NCBI GenBank assembly: GCA_011032825.1
Contig: JAADJZ010000024.1
Coordinates: forward strand, 124,001-188,000
Source: Massariosphaeria phaeospora
Taxonomy: Eukaryota; Ascomycota; Dothideomycetes; Pleosporales
DNA: 64,000 nucleotides
Direction: 5' to 3'
Shown: in pieces, positions 1 to 9,953 of the stretch
Layout of the letters: the number at the start of each line of letters is the position of its first letter
Position numbering within the stretch: the stretch's first letter is position 1
Made by a program: the position numbers and the translations under genes
The notes under the pieces: generated by a model
Told to the model about the DNA's origin: nothing
Databases searched by the model: none
The model's input: the letters and a program-made list of their open reading frames with translations, nothing else

Positions 1-343
1 CCCCGCATGACGTCCGTCATGACCCCGACTGGTGCTTGTATGTACCCCAATCCCCCCATGCATTATCTTCCGTCCACTAACATCAAACGCAGTCGGCTTC
101 TACGCCGGTCTCAACCTCATTGCGTGGTTCATGATCTTCTGCTTCGTGCGCGAGACCAAGCAGCTCACTCTCGAGGAAATCGACCAGGTCTTCTCAGTGC
201 CCACCAAGTCGTACCTCAACTACGAGCTCAAGACGGCGCTGCCGTACTTCATCAAGCACACCATCCTCCGCCAGAACATCGCCAAGCCGCCGCCACTCAT
301 CGAGAAGCAGCACGACCTCATCGACGACATGCCCGTTGCGTAA
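1..343 (+). CDS. MFS sugar transporter, C-terminal fragment (5' cut by window edge)
   Basis: Last part of a sugar porter of the major facilitator superfamily, a plasma-membrane importer of hexoses or related sugars. The readable exon ends at 37 and an intron of 55 bp (38..92) has GTATGT donor, CTAAC branch site and CAG acceptor. Splicing gives the family signature PRMTSVMTPTGAFGFYAGLN across the junction, then a final transmembrane helix and the cytosolic RETKQLTLEEIDQVF stretch, which is typical of the end of fungal sugar porters. The stop is TAA at 341..343. The C-terminal tail after VFSVPTKSY is cytosolic and has the usual length. Only about 95 residues are visible, so the substrate cannot be assigned. 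Confidence 0.9.
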
Positions 344-930
344 AGAGGAGAAACACGCTCTGGCCTTTTTATGTCATTCGGTGGATCGTTTGGGGGTGGA
401 GTCATGCTTGCGTTTGTGGAGAGAGGGGATGGATCGGACGCGCGCGAATCAGTAGCATTATCATGTGCGCTTAATGTATGGGTTTGGGGGGGCAAGGCAT
501 TACATTACTGTCTAATCTAGTTAGTGGTGCGAATGGCAAATGGAAGTAATGCGCGCGCGTATGCTTAATCCGTCCGTCTGAGAAGGGTGCAGACCTAATG
601 AATTCAGTCCTATGGCTTGCTTTGCCCTTGCGCTCGTAGCGTGCTATGTTATCATGTATTGGGCGCCAACAGCAGGCAGTGCACTGTAAAACCTCTCTTC
701 CCTTGTAGCTACGAGACGTCCCGTATTTTTTTGTTAGGGGATATGTATACTAGCTGTGCCCTATCTATTCCCTTGCACTCTCTGTTATATTTATTCTACA
801 AAGGCAAGGTCTCCATACAACGAGATGGAGCAGAATAGAACTTGCGTAGATATATATATGTGTGTGTATGCTTTGTCATGATAAGAGAGAGGTAAAGTAA
901 AGAGCGTAAGGTAGAGAGAGACATGAGTGT

Positions 931-949
931 ACTGTACTGTACTGTACTG
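931..949. repeat. Pentanucleotide microsatellite (ACTGT)n
   Basis: Nearly four perfect copies of ACTGT in the 3' flank of the sugar transporter gene. Confidence 0.85.
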
Positions 950-1070
950 GTAAGAAAGAAAAACACTAGTAGCTGAGCTGTTTTAGCATGTTCCGGGTTG
1001 AGGAATTGAAAATGCGGCGCTGCTGATCGACTTGTTTGATTGATTTGTGCAGGGCGGCTCAAGCCTAATC

Positions 1071-1091
1071 GAACCGAACTGAACTGAACTG
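1071..1091. repeat. Pentanucleotide microsatellite (GAACT)n
   Basis: Four tandem units, the first degenerate (GAACC), then GAACT repeated three times. Confidence 0.8.
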
Positions 1092-1218
1092 ATCCTAGAC
1101 AAAACATTGAAGAAGTCTGTCTGGTATTCCGCGAATCCGTATGTATATAACATGTTCTGATTTCTCTGTTCTGTTCTAGAATGCATACCCCGCTCGCTTT
1201 GCGTTGCCTTGCGTTGCC

Positions 1219-1246
1219 GATTCGATTCGATTCGATTCGATTCGAT
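1219..1246. repeat. Pentanucleotide microsatellite (ATTCG)n
   Basis: More than five perfect tandem copies of the unit GATTC/ATTCG. Confidence 0.9.
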
Positions 1247-1428
1247 GACAACCCGTCGCAATCTGTGTAGATATGTGTGTATGGTACTTTCCCAGCTTGA
1301 GGATTGGATTCATGGCGAGTTTGGAGGATCGGTTGTTCGGGCTCCTGAAGACGGACGGGTCGGACACTGCATACTCTGGAACGTTCGAAAGGAAGCCGAG
1401 CGGCGTTTTTCAAATGGACGGAAGGTAC

Positions 1429-2574
1429 TCAGACAGATGGTTGATTTCCAGTTTCTTCCCCCACTCCAATCTCTACCGGAGAACTCGTATCGCCCAATTC
1501 ATGTATAGGTTCCCCTTTTATCTCCCCTACAATTCTATGTTTTGGCATTGTATCGCCGTGCAACTCTGGTTTGTCTTTTTTCCTTTCCTGCTCGCTTTTC
1601 TGATATCGTCGAAATAGAAACAGGATAGTGGCTAATGCCGACAGCAAAAGAAGCCCGCCTATGCCTGCACCGACACCTATGCCGATCTTGGTGCTTGTAC
1701 TTAGTTGGTTTGGCGGGCGAGTCAAACCGGGTGGAGATGGAGGTGCCGTCGCGGTGGTTGCGGTTGCGGGGGGAGGCGGGGTGGTAGAAGCGAGGGATGA
1801 TGTAGAACCAGGCGACGCAGATTGAGTGGATGGAGGGTTTACAATGATTGGCCGTATCAACATACTATTTCTATGAGTTGGCTTGAACGATTCGGTAAAG
1901 TCATGATGCTCGGAGGAAATTCCGTCTGGGAGGGCAGTGGCGGAACTAGCAAGCCAACTATATTCTATACAAAATCAGCATCATGGTTTGACGTTCACGG
2001 ACTCGTGCGCGTGCCATCCATACGGTGAAGCAAAGAACATCAGTGGCCGACTTACCACACAGTAATTCATCAATTATCTCATCGATAATTCCTCTTATAA
2101 AGAAGTAGTGTGAATTAATACCTTGTAAAGCGGGAGAGCTGCCAGATTAGCATAATAGCCGATAGAATGGAGACTGCGGTTTACTACTCACATAGGACAA
2201 CAGTACATAACAGTCGTGCCTCTATATACGACAGTTTCCACTGCGGAATGGCCTCTAGGACAAGTTTCGCCCTCATACCAAAGGCCACATGCATTGCCAC
2301 GTGAATCAGTCAATGGGCCGGGTAAGCACCGCTTGTCGAATTCAGTTGAAGTGGTGTATGTATAGAAAGACGAATGATTTGTTACGTCAAAGGAAATGTA
2401 TCGGGAATGCAAGGTTGAGATGTCGTCCACGAACGATTCGGCTCCTACAGAATGACAAAAGGGCGTGTCATAAGTGTAGTCTGTGTACAAAGTACATGAG
2501 GCGGTGGTCCCGGGGCAAGAGTCGCTTTCGTGATAGATGGTACAGCCGTTGATGCTGTTGTTCATTGCAGTCAT
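1429..2574 (-). CDS. Single-pass membrane glycoprotein, Cys-rich ectodomain, Mid2-like layout
   Basis: Predicted type I plasma-membrane protein of about 311 residues, of the common fungal layout Cys-rich N-terminal domain, Ser/Thr/Pro-rich stalk, one membrane span and basic cytosolic tail. Exons (minus strand): 2574..2192, 2139..2123, 1964..1429. Both introns have standard ends (GTGAGT..CAG and GTATTA..TAG), and the frame is kept through a tiny 17-bp exon. The ectodomain has paired cysteines ending in YCCP. The stalk is rich in T/P/A/S. The membrane segment (about residues 226-250) reads IGIGVGAGIGGLLLLSALAT, followed by the stop-transfer FRRYQKSEQERKKDK. The first ATG in frame is at 2574, but the frame stays open upstream through a hydrophobic stretch, so a 5' exon with a signal peptide may have been missed. 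Wall-stress sensing is a guess from layout only. Confidence 0.72.
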
Positions 2575-3392
2575 TGTAAGTGAGCCAAAACAAAAACAAA
2601 TCGAACACTCAATTACCGCCAGTACCAGGAAGCAGAAGGCCTTCTTATTCAACCCCCATCCACCCAAATGCCCCCCCAGCCCACGTAGCGTCGCTAAGAT
2701 TCCCTGTCTATCATATTATCGCAGCATATAGATCGTCTTACCTATCAAAACCGTTTCCCTATCATACAGCCTCATCGCAGGGGCCACGAAAACTGTTCAA
2801 ATGACAGACCGCAGACACCGTCCCCCCAAAACGCCGTCAACCCTCGCACAGCTGCAACGACTTCCGAAAGGCCCCCAAGCCCGCAAGCCCCATCATTCTC
2901 CTCGTTCCAATTTAGCCGCCGGTGAATCCATTCGAGACGCATAGTCGAGAGCACAAAGTGAGGTCGTTGATGAAGGAGCTGACGTGAACGGGATGGGATT
3001 GCTGCATATGCACACTATAAGCTAGTCTATATTAGGACAAGGGTCAACCACGGCTGGCTACGCTTTATCTCCGTTACTACGGTGGTACTTCCAATACACA
3101 CTCTCTCTACTTGGTGTACAAGGCTTTTCATACATGTTGACATTTTTTTTATAGCTAAAATTCTCGTTTTGTCTAGGAAAGAATATTCTAGTAAGCTTTG
3201 TGTAGTAATCTAAAGACTCATGGGGGAGGTAGTAGTCTTGGCAAATTTTGTCGGGTTCACTAGTCTGTCGGGTTCACTAGTCTGTCGGGTTCGCTAGTAC
3301 TTTACGTTATCTAATATAATAAACTGCGTAGTTATATTTAAGTAACTTAGTAGCGCTGCTAAAGCAACTTATAGCTAATAAACAGCTAACGT
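2575..3392. other. Intergenic region left of transposon
   Basis: No gene recognised. From about 3120 onward the sequence turns AT-rich and TA-rich, like the flanks of the inserted transposon. It contains a short tandem repeat near 3249..3300. Confidence 0.5.
3249..3300. repeat. Tandem repeat, about 17-bp unit x3
   Basis: Three adjacent copies of a unit TGTCGGGTTCACTAGTC, the last with one substitution (TTCGC for TTCAC). It sits about 95 bp outside the left end of the transposon. Confidence 0.75.
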
Positions 3393-3394
3393 TA

Positions 3395-3467
3395 ACGTAC
3401 CTTACGGCTTCGCCGCTCACACAGGTTGGCGGCTGGCCGCTTACTTTTGCCAAGCCCCTACCAAAAC
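3395..3467 (+). repeat. Left terminal inverted repeat of the Fot1-like element
   Basis: Matches the reverse complement of 5200..5265 almost base for base, apart from a 7-bp insertion after GGTTGG and single C/T differences. Confidence 0.9.
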
Positions 3468-3529
3468 CACCCTATTCTAGCGCAAAACAGCTCACTTTGG
3501 CCTTGTATAGAACAAAACAATCTAAGATA

Positions 3530-5185
3530 TTATTCAAAGTCTACTTTTACTGCTTGCTTACACGTTCGCGCGTTATGCCTAGTCTAATTGCACTGCCTGC
3601 AGCGCCTTTGAGTTAGCTCACCTCCTTTAGCGCGCACCCGCTTTTTTGGCTTCTTTTTATCACTACGCGCTCTAAACTCCTTTAGAGCAGTTAGACGAGC
3701 TCTATCCCTAACTATCAAAGTCCCTTCTAACTAAATCCGCTTTCTTTTATGCGATCTACGTCGCGTGGCAGCCTTATTTGCCTCTCAAAGCTCTGCGATC
3801 TCCTTTTGCGCTAACACTAGCTTGTGCGCGGTAATTGCTGCTCTCTGTGAGACCTTCTCAAAGGCCTCTACTATAGACGTTGGTGAGCTATCTATATGCC
3901 TCTAAATCCTCGCCTTCACAAGCGTCGATTGCGACCCTAATTCAAGAGTATTGCTTAGGGTTTGCAACTGCTAAGGCTCGTTGTTGATAGGCAGTAGTAG
4001 TAATGGAGTACGCAACCGGACGTTAAGGGCTGTTATAACCCGTTCTAGGTCACATGGAACCAATCCAGCGCCTCGAAACCCTCTTTGGATATTACTAAAA
4101 GTAATTGCTGCATTATAGGCGCGTATAAAGCATGGTAGGAACTCGAGCTTTGTAATGTAGGTAATCCGGTTGCGCATAAGATTTTCAGCTTGGCGCCCGT
4201 ACGCTGTCTTTAAAGGCGAGAAACACTCTACATTAAGAGGCTGCAGAAGGTGCGACGAGTGCGGAAGCATGCAGATAGTAATAATCTTGTTCTCCTTGCA
4301 GTACTGCTGGAATTCGAGCGAGTCATGGCTCTCATGGCCGTCAATTGCGAGCAGTCGGTGGCTGCCAACTACCCTCTTCTTCGTATACTCATCAAAGTGC
4401 TTCAACCACTACAGACCAAGCTCATTTGTTGTCCAGCCGTTCTCAGAGACTGCAATAACCTAATTGTGAGGTAGATCCTCCTCTTTGTACCAGGCAGAGA
4501 GGTAGTTCTTGCCTTGGAAGATGATAAAGGGTGGAATAGCCCACCCTGTCGCGTTAATGCCCTGGATAACTGTTGTCTACTCTCTATTGCCTTGCTGCAC
4601 TGCCTTTGGCCGTCCTCGTCTCTTTGAAGCTGTAACAACGGCTCTAGTCGATATCTGGCCCATCATGAAGCCTGCCTCGTCGAAGTTGAACGTATCTTCA
4701 TCCTGGATACCGTACTTGGCTTTGATGTTGGCTACTAGGCTAAACCAACCTTGTATAACCTTAGAATCCTCGCAGAGTGCTCTTTTGTAGTCGTATTTGC
4801 GATTAAACCTTACTTCAAGCTCAGGGCGGCGTTTGATGAACGTACTAGGCCAGTTTACGCCAACCTGGCCCACATTACGCTCAGCGCGCAAGGAATTGGC
4901 CATATCAGCTACAGCCGCGAGCCTAGGAGGAAATCCTCGCGTGACAAGCTCAAGTATATGCTCCACGATCACCTCCTCTTCAAGCTTCCCTAAGTTCCTT
5001 GATTTAGGCCAGCGATCTGCTTGTGAGGGTCGTCCGGCGCGTCGATCGCTTAGTGTCTTTTGAGGGACATTATATATAGCTGCAGCGCGTCGTTGAGAGA
5101 GCGTCGCGTCTTGATTAATAGCTTTAAGGGCAAGCTGTATCTGACGTTCGTGAGAAGCCTCTAAGTGCTGTTGTTGTTAAGACAT
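3530..5185 (-). pseudogene. Fot1/Pot2-like transposase, nine in-frame stops
   Basis: Open frame of 552 codons from ATG 5185 to TAA 3530..3532, matching the roughly 540-residue length of Fot1-type transposases. Order of parts: psq-type helix-turn-helix region near residues 20-60, CENP-B/Tc5-type DNA-binding region, DDE catalytic domain, and a C-terminal zinc knuckle (C-x2-C-x4-H-x4-C). First catalytic Asp is in FNFDEAGF (4679..4681), second in LAIDGHESH (4340..4342). The third is Asn in LLQPLNVECF (4232..4234) where the family has Asp. Premature stops lie at 5177..5179, 4577..4579, 4460..4462, 4409..4411, 3971..3973, 3902..3904, 3785..3787, 3731..3733 and 3584..3586. Every one is one C-to-T or G-to-A step from a sense codon, and the frame is never shifted. 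It cannot encode an active transposase. Confidence 0.92.
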
Positions 5186-5199
5186 TAGAGAGAGTAAGA

Positions 5200-5265
5200 G
5201 TTTTGGTAGGGGCTTGGCAAAAGTGAGCGGCCAACCTGTGTGAGCGGCGAAGCCGTGAGGTACGT
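5200..5265 (-). repeat. Right terminal inverted repeat of the Fot1-like element
   Basis: Inverted copy of 3395..3467. It begins at the outer end, next to the TA at 5266..5267. Confidence 0.9.
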
Positions 5266-5267
5266 TA

Positions 5268-5681
5268 CATCTTAAGCTAAGCAGAAGAAAAGAGCTAATA
5301 GATAGCTACATCTCTAATATCTAGCGACCGTAGCAGGAAATGCAATAACTGTACGTTAGCATTACTATCTCTGGGGCAAATTCACAACACTGCGCCAAGT
5401 CACCGAATCCCCAACACAACCATAACCATGGACACGAAAAAGTACTATAACTATTATGAATTAGACACTCTGCTCCGCTCAGCTCAGCTCCGCTACAAGA
5501 ACAGCTAGATACAACCAACAATAACTGCAGAGCAGAAACGAAACGCCAGGGAAGACAGATAAGTAGGTAGGTAGGTATCTCAAAACATCCATTCAATCAC
5601 ACCCCTTTACTCGCTAGAAAAAAGACGGCAAAAAAAAGACGTCATATTAAGAGTTCACTCTGGCGAGGACAACGACGATGT
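5268..5681. other. Intergenic region right of transposon
   Basis: No gene recognised. The first about 70 bp continue the TA-rich composition outside the transposon. The remainder is likely the 3' UTR of the four-TM gene on the minus strand. Confidence 0.5.
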
Positions 5682-7208
5682 TTAATACGCGGTGCCCTTG
5701 CCCTTGTCCATACCCATGCCCTCGTACGCTTCTCCGTGTTGTTGTTCTTGTTGTTGTTGCTGCACCTGTTGTTGTTCCTGACCACCTCCATACCAATACT
5801 GCGCACCACCACCTTGCGTCCCTGCGTCGTCGCCATGTGGAGTGTCTTCCTGGTGTGCTGGTTGTGATAGCGGCGGCGGTGGTGGTGGTAAAGGCGATTG
5901 GTACTGTGTGTATTGCAGGTATGGATGTTGTTGTTGTCCTTCCTGCGACTGTGCTTCTGTTTGTGCTTGCGATTGCGGATGTGGTTGCGCATACCCATAC
6001 CCCTCCTCATACGCACTGCTCACGCCCAAACCCTCACCACCGCCTCCACCACCTCCTTCTCCCCCTCCGCCAACCACCCCACCCGGCACATAAAACCCCT
6101 GCCCCGCCCCCGCCCCCGGCGTCCCCGGCACCGGCACCGGCACGCCCTGCAGCGCACCAAACGCCTGCGAGCGCGGCGTCTGCGCCGTGGGGCTGCGCAT
6201 TGCGCCCGGCGTGCGCGGCAGCTGCTGCAGCTCCCACATATGCTGCCACTGGTCCTCTGGGCTCATTTCGTTGTCGCCATCGATGGGCGAGGCCTTGGTA
6301 GCGGCGGCCCACTTCTCCTTTTCGGCGCGTTTGGCCGCGTGCTGGGTGCGCGCTGTGGGGGTCGGGTACAGCGAGTAGGCGGAGAGGAGGAGGCTGAGGG
6401 TGTAGATGGCGCTGGGGAGGGAGGGGGGCGTTAGTATGGTGTGTTTGTTTATGGTTTTTGCGATGGAGGGGACGGGGGAGGGTGTAGGTGGGTGGATAGA
6501 CGTACAGCATACATATGCTCACGGCAAAGGCGCTCTTCGCCTGCATGCAGTAGCCGCGGAGCGTGCCATCCTGCACGATGCTGCAGCTCTCGGTGATGTA
6601 CCACGGCGGGCCGTTGCGCTGGCGGTCCGGATCGATCTTGTCGGCTGCGGTTTGCACGTACAGGCTGACGGCCCAGAGCGCGGTGAGGGCGAGGTGGAGG
6701 GGCAGCGAGAGGATCGGGTAGAAGACGTGCAGCAGCCAGAGGGTCGACTTGACGAGGTAGAAGAACATGCAGAGCACGCCGACGACGAGGTTGTACTGGG
6801 TGTTGCTGCGCGGGGTGTTAGCTGGTTGTTCGTTCATGTATGGCATGCCATGCCGTCTGGAAGCCTCTGCCCTTCCTATCCCATGCCATCTCTCATGCCC
6901 TACCCTACCTCCCCCCCTCTCCCCAAACACCAACAAAACCCCTCCCATCGCACACACTACACTCACAAATTACTCCACACCAACGGCGTATCCACGGGCC
7001 GATAATTCGCCGCCGCATACAGCACCGTCGTAGGATCGCTGTTGAAGCCGCGCCGCCCGCCCTCGGCCCACAGCAGCGTGCGGTACAGGTTCGGCGACGC
7101 GATGCCGAACAGCGCCAGGTTGGCGACTGTCAAGGGAAACTCGAGCGCCATCAGCGCCCACATGGCCCGCGGGTACCGCCAGTCGCGCGGGATGAAGCAG
7201 CCCAGCAT
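5682..7208 (-). CDS. Conserved fungal four-TM membrane protein with Q/G/P-rich tail
   Basis: Exons (minus): 7208..6967, 6805..6506, 6411..5682, giving 423 residues. Introns have GTGAGT/GTACGT donors, CTAAC branch sites and CAG acceptors. The N-terminus (MLGCFIPRDWRYPRAM) and the motifs GIASPNLYRTLLW, NYRPVDTPLVWS and WYITESCS recall an uncharacterised membrane protein family that I believe is widespread in Pezizomycotina. Four hydrophobic segments: about residues 14-37, a long double segment in exon 2 (LVVGVLCMFFYLVKS to ALWAVSLYVQ), and one spanning the exon 2/3 junction. The cytosolic C-terminal half is low complexity: a Gly-rich run, a proline run and several Gln runs. Function unknown. 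I do not assign transport or enzyme activity. Confidence 0.85.
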
Positions 7209-8400
7209 CGTGAGGGGTGGGATCGAGAGAGCGAGGTTGGAGGGTGCGATGCGATGCGATCTGGGAGGTTGGCGATAGATGGATGGATGCGATGGGATGG
7301 GATGCGGTCGTCCGATAGATAGCTGTGCAGCCGAAGCGGGTCGCGAGTCCGATATGCGATGCGCTGCGATGCGCTGCGCCGAAAGCTCGCAGCTTCAAAT
7401 CTATCGTTGTCGTTCCGTTCCGTCCGATTCCCGAATCTCGAGTCGCCGTCGCAGTCCTTCGCGCAATCGTAGGTACCGTTGCCGTCGCCGTCGCCGTCGT
7501 CCTTCACACAAAACCCGTCGTCGGTTCGGTTCGGTTCGGTCGAACGTCGTGGATGTCTCTCTCCTCTCGCCCAGCGTCAGCAGCGCACCCGCAAGATATT
7601 AACCTCCTCTCCGCCATCCATCCATCACAGCCGCCCTGCCGCCCGATTCGCCCTCAGCGCGGTCCATTGGGCGCTTCGCACTGCGCAGCATGCTGATCCC
7701 CTGCCCATCACAGCCCGCCATGCGCGGGAGGGGCGAGGGCGGGCCAATCATGTGGGCGGGGGCGGCGGCAGACGGCAGAGGGATGGTACCCCTGTAGTAG
7801 TTTAGTTTGAGTTAGGTTACCTGTTGCGGTTGAATTGCAGACTAATATTTCTGGTTTGGGAGGACGAGGGGATGGATTGGGAGACTATATCTACTACTCC
7901 GTACTGTATATACAATATAGATAGAAGTATGCGTATAACTAGTAGAAGAGGTGATGAATAAAGCCTCCAACACAGCCAGAACATGCCGTCTCACGCAGCA
8001 GGTATAGTACCTGGCAATCGAGTTGAGTTGAGTTGTCGTGTCCCAGCTATCTAGTTGAGCCGTGTATCGACGTTTCTAGGCGCGTAAATGCAATGCAACA
8101 TGTGAAAATGCGAGCACATACTTACAGAGTAGACGGAATATCTACATTAATCTAATAGCGCTTAGATTGATCACGCAGTTCGACTATGTACACTACGGCG
8201 CAAAAGTTCCTGTGTAGGGGGGTTATATCCATGTATGCATATGTGTATATACAGGACAACACTAGACTTCCCATCTTCCTCACCAATTCCCTTGAATCCA
8301 ACGTTCAATAGCGTTTAACTCAGACAACGAGCAAAACAGGCAGGCCGTAGAAAATGCATCTACTCCACGAACACCCTCCTACCGTACACAAACATTTCCA
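7209..8400. other. Intergenic region (promoter side of four-TM gene)
   Basis: No gene recognised. The part from 7209 to about 7700 is GC-rich and is the likely promoter and 5' UTR of the minus-strand four-TM gene. It carries a (TCGGT)4 repeat at 7521..7541 and runs of GATGC. The part beyond 7800 is the 3' side of the neighbouring hydrolase gene. Confidence 0.5.
7521..7541. repeat. Pentanucleotide microsatellite (TCGGT)4
   Basis: Four perfect tandem copies about 315 bp upstream of the four-TM gene start. The same motif family (GGTTC/TCGGT) recurs at 20616..20637. Confidence 0.85.
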
Positions 8401-9582
8401 TCACTCCCCACCCACCACCACCTCCTTCAACGCACCCCCCTCATCGAAAATCCCACTCGCCTCCCCCCCCTTCAACACAAACTCAACAAACGCCCCCATA
8501 TACCTCGCAACCACCTCAAACGTCCGCCCGCCATCCGCCCCCCCAATCAACACCAGCTGCGCCTGCGCCGGAATCGCAACGCCGCCCAACTTGATCAGCA
8601 ACGGGATATCGCCAAACGAATTATGCCCGGAGTCCTTCAGCCCGAGCTCTCTCTTCCAGCCCTTGAGATGCGCCCACGCATCGCGCCACGTCGCCTCAGT
8701 GGTCCGGTTATGCGCATCGGGCGCTGCGCGGCCGAACAGCACGACCGGTTTCGCCGTGTCGGTCAGGCGGCCGTGCTGGTTACCGTCCATGTTGAACGCG
8801 CCGGCGATGCGCGCGTCGCGCATGGCGGCGGCGACGGCCGTGGCGCCGCCGAACGAGTGGCCGAAGAAGGCGGCGCGGTGGACGTTGAAGCCGCATGTTG
8901 CGCCGGGGACGAGCGCCTGCGCGACGGCTTTGCGGCCGAGTTGCGAGAGCACGAATTGGCTGTCCTGAACGCGGACGTCTAGGAGATGCTCCAGTCTGTC
9001 CGGGGCTGACGGATCCAGCCAGTAGGACTCGTTCAGGCCCGGCGTGAAGGATCCGTCTGGGTACTCGACTACCATTGTTTCAAAGGGATGGTCCATAGTT
9101 GCAACCGCATACCCCTCGCTCGCTAATCTCTGCGCGAGCGCACTGTACAGCAGCCTTGTTGCACCGAGGCCGGGAGAAAACAGGACGAGCGGGTATTGTG
9201 CCACGTTCGTGGATGCCGAAGCGGGAGATGTCGTGTTGCAGCATACTTGCATTTGTATGGAGCCGAATGTGCCGTTGGGAGCGCCGAACTGGCTTGCATA
9301 CGCGTCGACGAAAGAGGCGGTCGTGGGCGGCATGTAGGGGGTGACACAAGTTCGAGGACAGGAGGCGTGAGGGATGGGGTAGTAGAGAGATATCATGGTA
9401 TTGCGCTTGCCATGATTCGGATCGTAGGGGTCGGTCCGATCGTGGTCTGTCAATTTGAGACTGCTGTGCAAGACGGCGTAGGAGCCGCTCGGAGGAGGAA
9501 GTACGAGTTTCCCAAGGACGGATGATGTGAAAAGTAGGTATGCATAGAGAACAGACAATAGAGAAGTGCGTTGATGTTCCAT
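8401..9582 (-). CDS. Secreted PAF-acetylhydrolase-like alpha/beta hydrolase
   Basis: Single-exon gene, 393 residues from the ATG at 9582. That start is preferred because it places a signal peptide at the N-terminus (LLSVLYAYLLFTSSVLG). A further in-frame codon stretch upstream has no such merit. The alpha/beta-hydrolase fold of the platelet-activating factor acetylhydrolase (isoform II) family is visible: oxyanion region LVLFSPGLGATRLLYS near 133-147, nucleophile elbow GHSFGG with Ser243, Asp266 in NMDG and His320 in DSGHNSFGD, in the right order and spacing. Several N-x-S/T sites suggest glycosylation. It probably hydrolyses short-chain acyl esters of phospholipids outside the cell. The exact substrate cannot be told. 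The next gene upstream runs in the same direction. Confidence 0.87.
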   Translation of the reverse strand: MEHQRTSLLSVLYAYLLFTSSVLGKLVLPPPSGSYAVLHSSLKLTDHDRTDPYDPNHGKRNTMISLYYPIPHASCPRTCVTPYMPPTTASFVDAYASQFGAPNGTFGSIQMQVCCNTTSPASASTNVAQYPLVLFSPGLGATRLLYSALAQRLASEGYAVATMDHPFETMVVEYPDGSFTPGLNESYWLDPSAPDRLEHLLDVRVQDSQFVLSQLGRKAVAQALVPGATCGFNVHRAAFFGHSFGGATAVAAAMRDARIAGAFNMDGNQHGRLTDTAKPVVLFGRAAPDAHNRTTEATWRDAWAHLKGWKRELGLKDSGHNSFGDIPLLIKLGGVAIPAQAQLVLIGGADGGRTFEVVARYMGAFVEFVLKGGEASGIFDEGGALKEVVVGGE

Positions 9583-9953
9583 TGTAGCAATGACGAAGCA
9601 GGAAAGGGTCCAGCACGAAGACCAGAGCAAGTGGCAGTCTTTCTGAAGCCCACCTCTTTTGAGTCCTTGACGGACGAAGGACCACGGCGCGCAGAAATCG
9701 TAGTAGATGTTTACGTACTTAGCGAGGTGGATTCTGCCTTACAAACAAAGCATAGTAAGCTTCAATGTAGATCTAGTTCCGTTATAGGCAGCCCGGACCT
9801 CGTTTCGAGTAACCTATGCATTGTCAGCAGGATGTCGCCCCCAAGCTTACGACTAGCTCCCAGTCAAGTACGATTTGAATGACTCAGAGTGCGGCCTCGT
9901 CGGATGCATGGTCAGGTAGTTATCCGGTCAAAGGATTGATCTTCAAATGATCA
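9583..9953. other. Intergenic region, 371 bp
   Basis: Between two minus-strand genes. It should hold the promoter of the PAF-AH-like gene and the 3' UTR of the oxidoreductase. Nothing else seen. Confidence 0.5.

Larger units (their letters stand above)
344..1428. other. Intergenic region with pentanucleotide microsatellites
   Basis: No gene recognised. Lies between the 3' ends of two convergent genes, so it should hold both 3' UTRs. It contains three separate pentamer repeats: (ACTGT)n at 931..949, (GAACT)n at 1071..1091 and (ATTCG)n at 1219..1246. Confidence 0.6.
3393..5267 (-). mobile_element. Fot1/pogo-type DNA transposon (Tc1/mariner superfamily), RIP-inactivated
   Basis: A complete class II element of 1,871 bp (3395..5265) between terminal inverted repeats, flanked by a TA dinucleotide on both sides (3393..3394 and 5266..5267), as expected for the TA target duplication of this superfamily. 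Left TIR 3395..3467 and right TIR 5200..5265 are near-identical inverted copies starting ACGTACCT. The left one carries a 7-bp insertion. Total size is close to that known for Fot1/Pot2 elements (about 1.9 kb). The single internal gene is a transposase on the minus strand with nine nonsense codons and no frameshift. Differences between the TIRs include C-to-T changes. Confidence 0.93.

Noticed and set aside
3249..3300. Short direct repeats as a CRISPR-like array
   Set aside because: Units are directly adjacent without spacers, in a fungal genome. It is a simple tandem repeat.
9583..9630. In-frame upstream extension of the PAF-AH-like gene
   Set aside because: Starts without a better context and would bury the signal peptide. 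ATG 9582 chosen.
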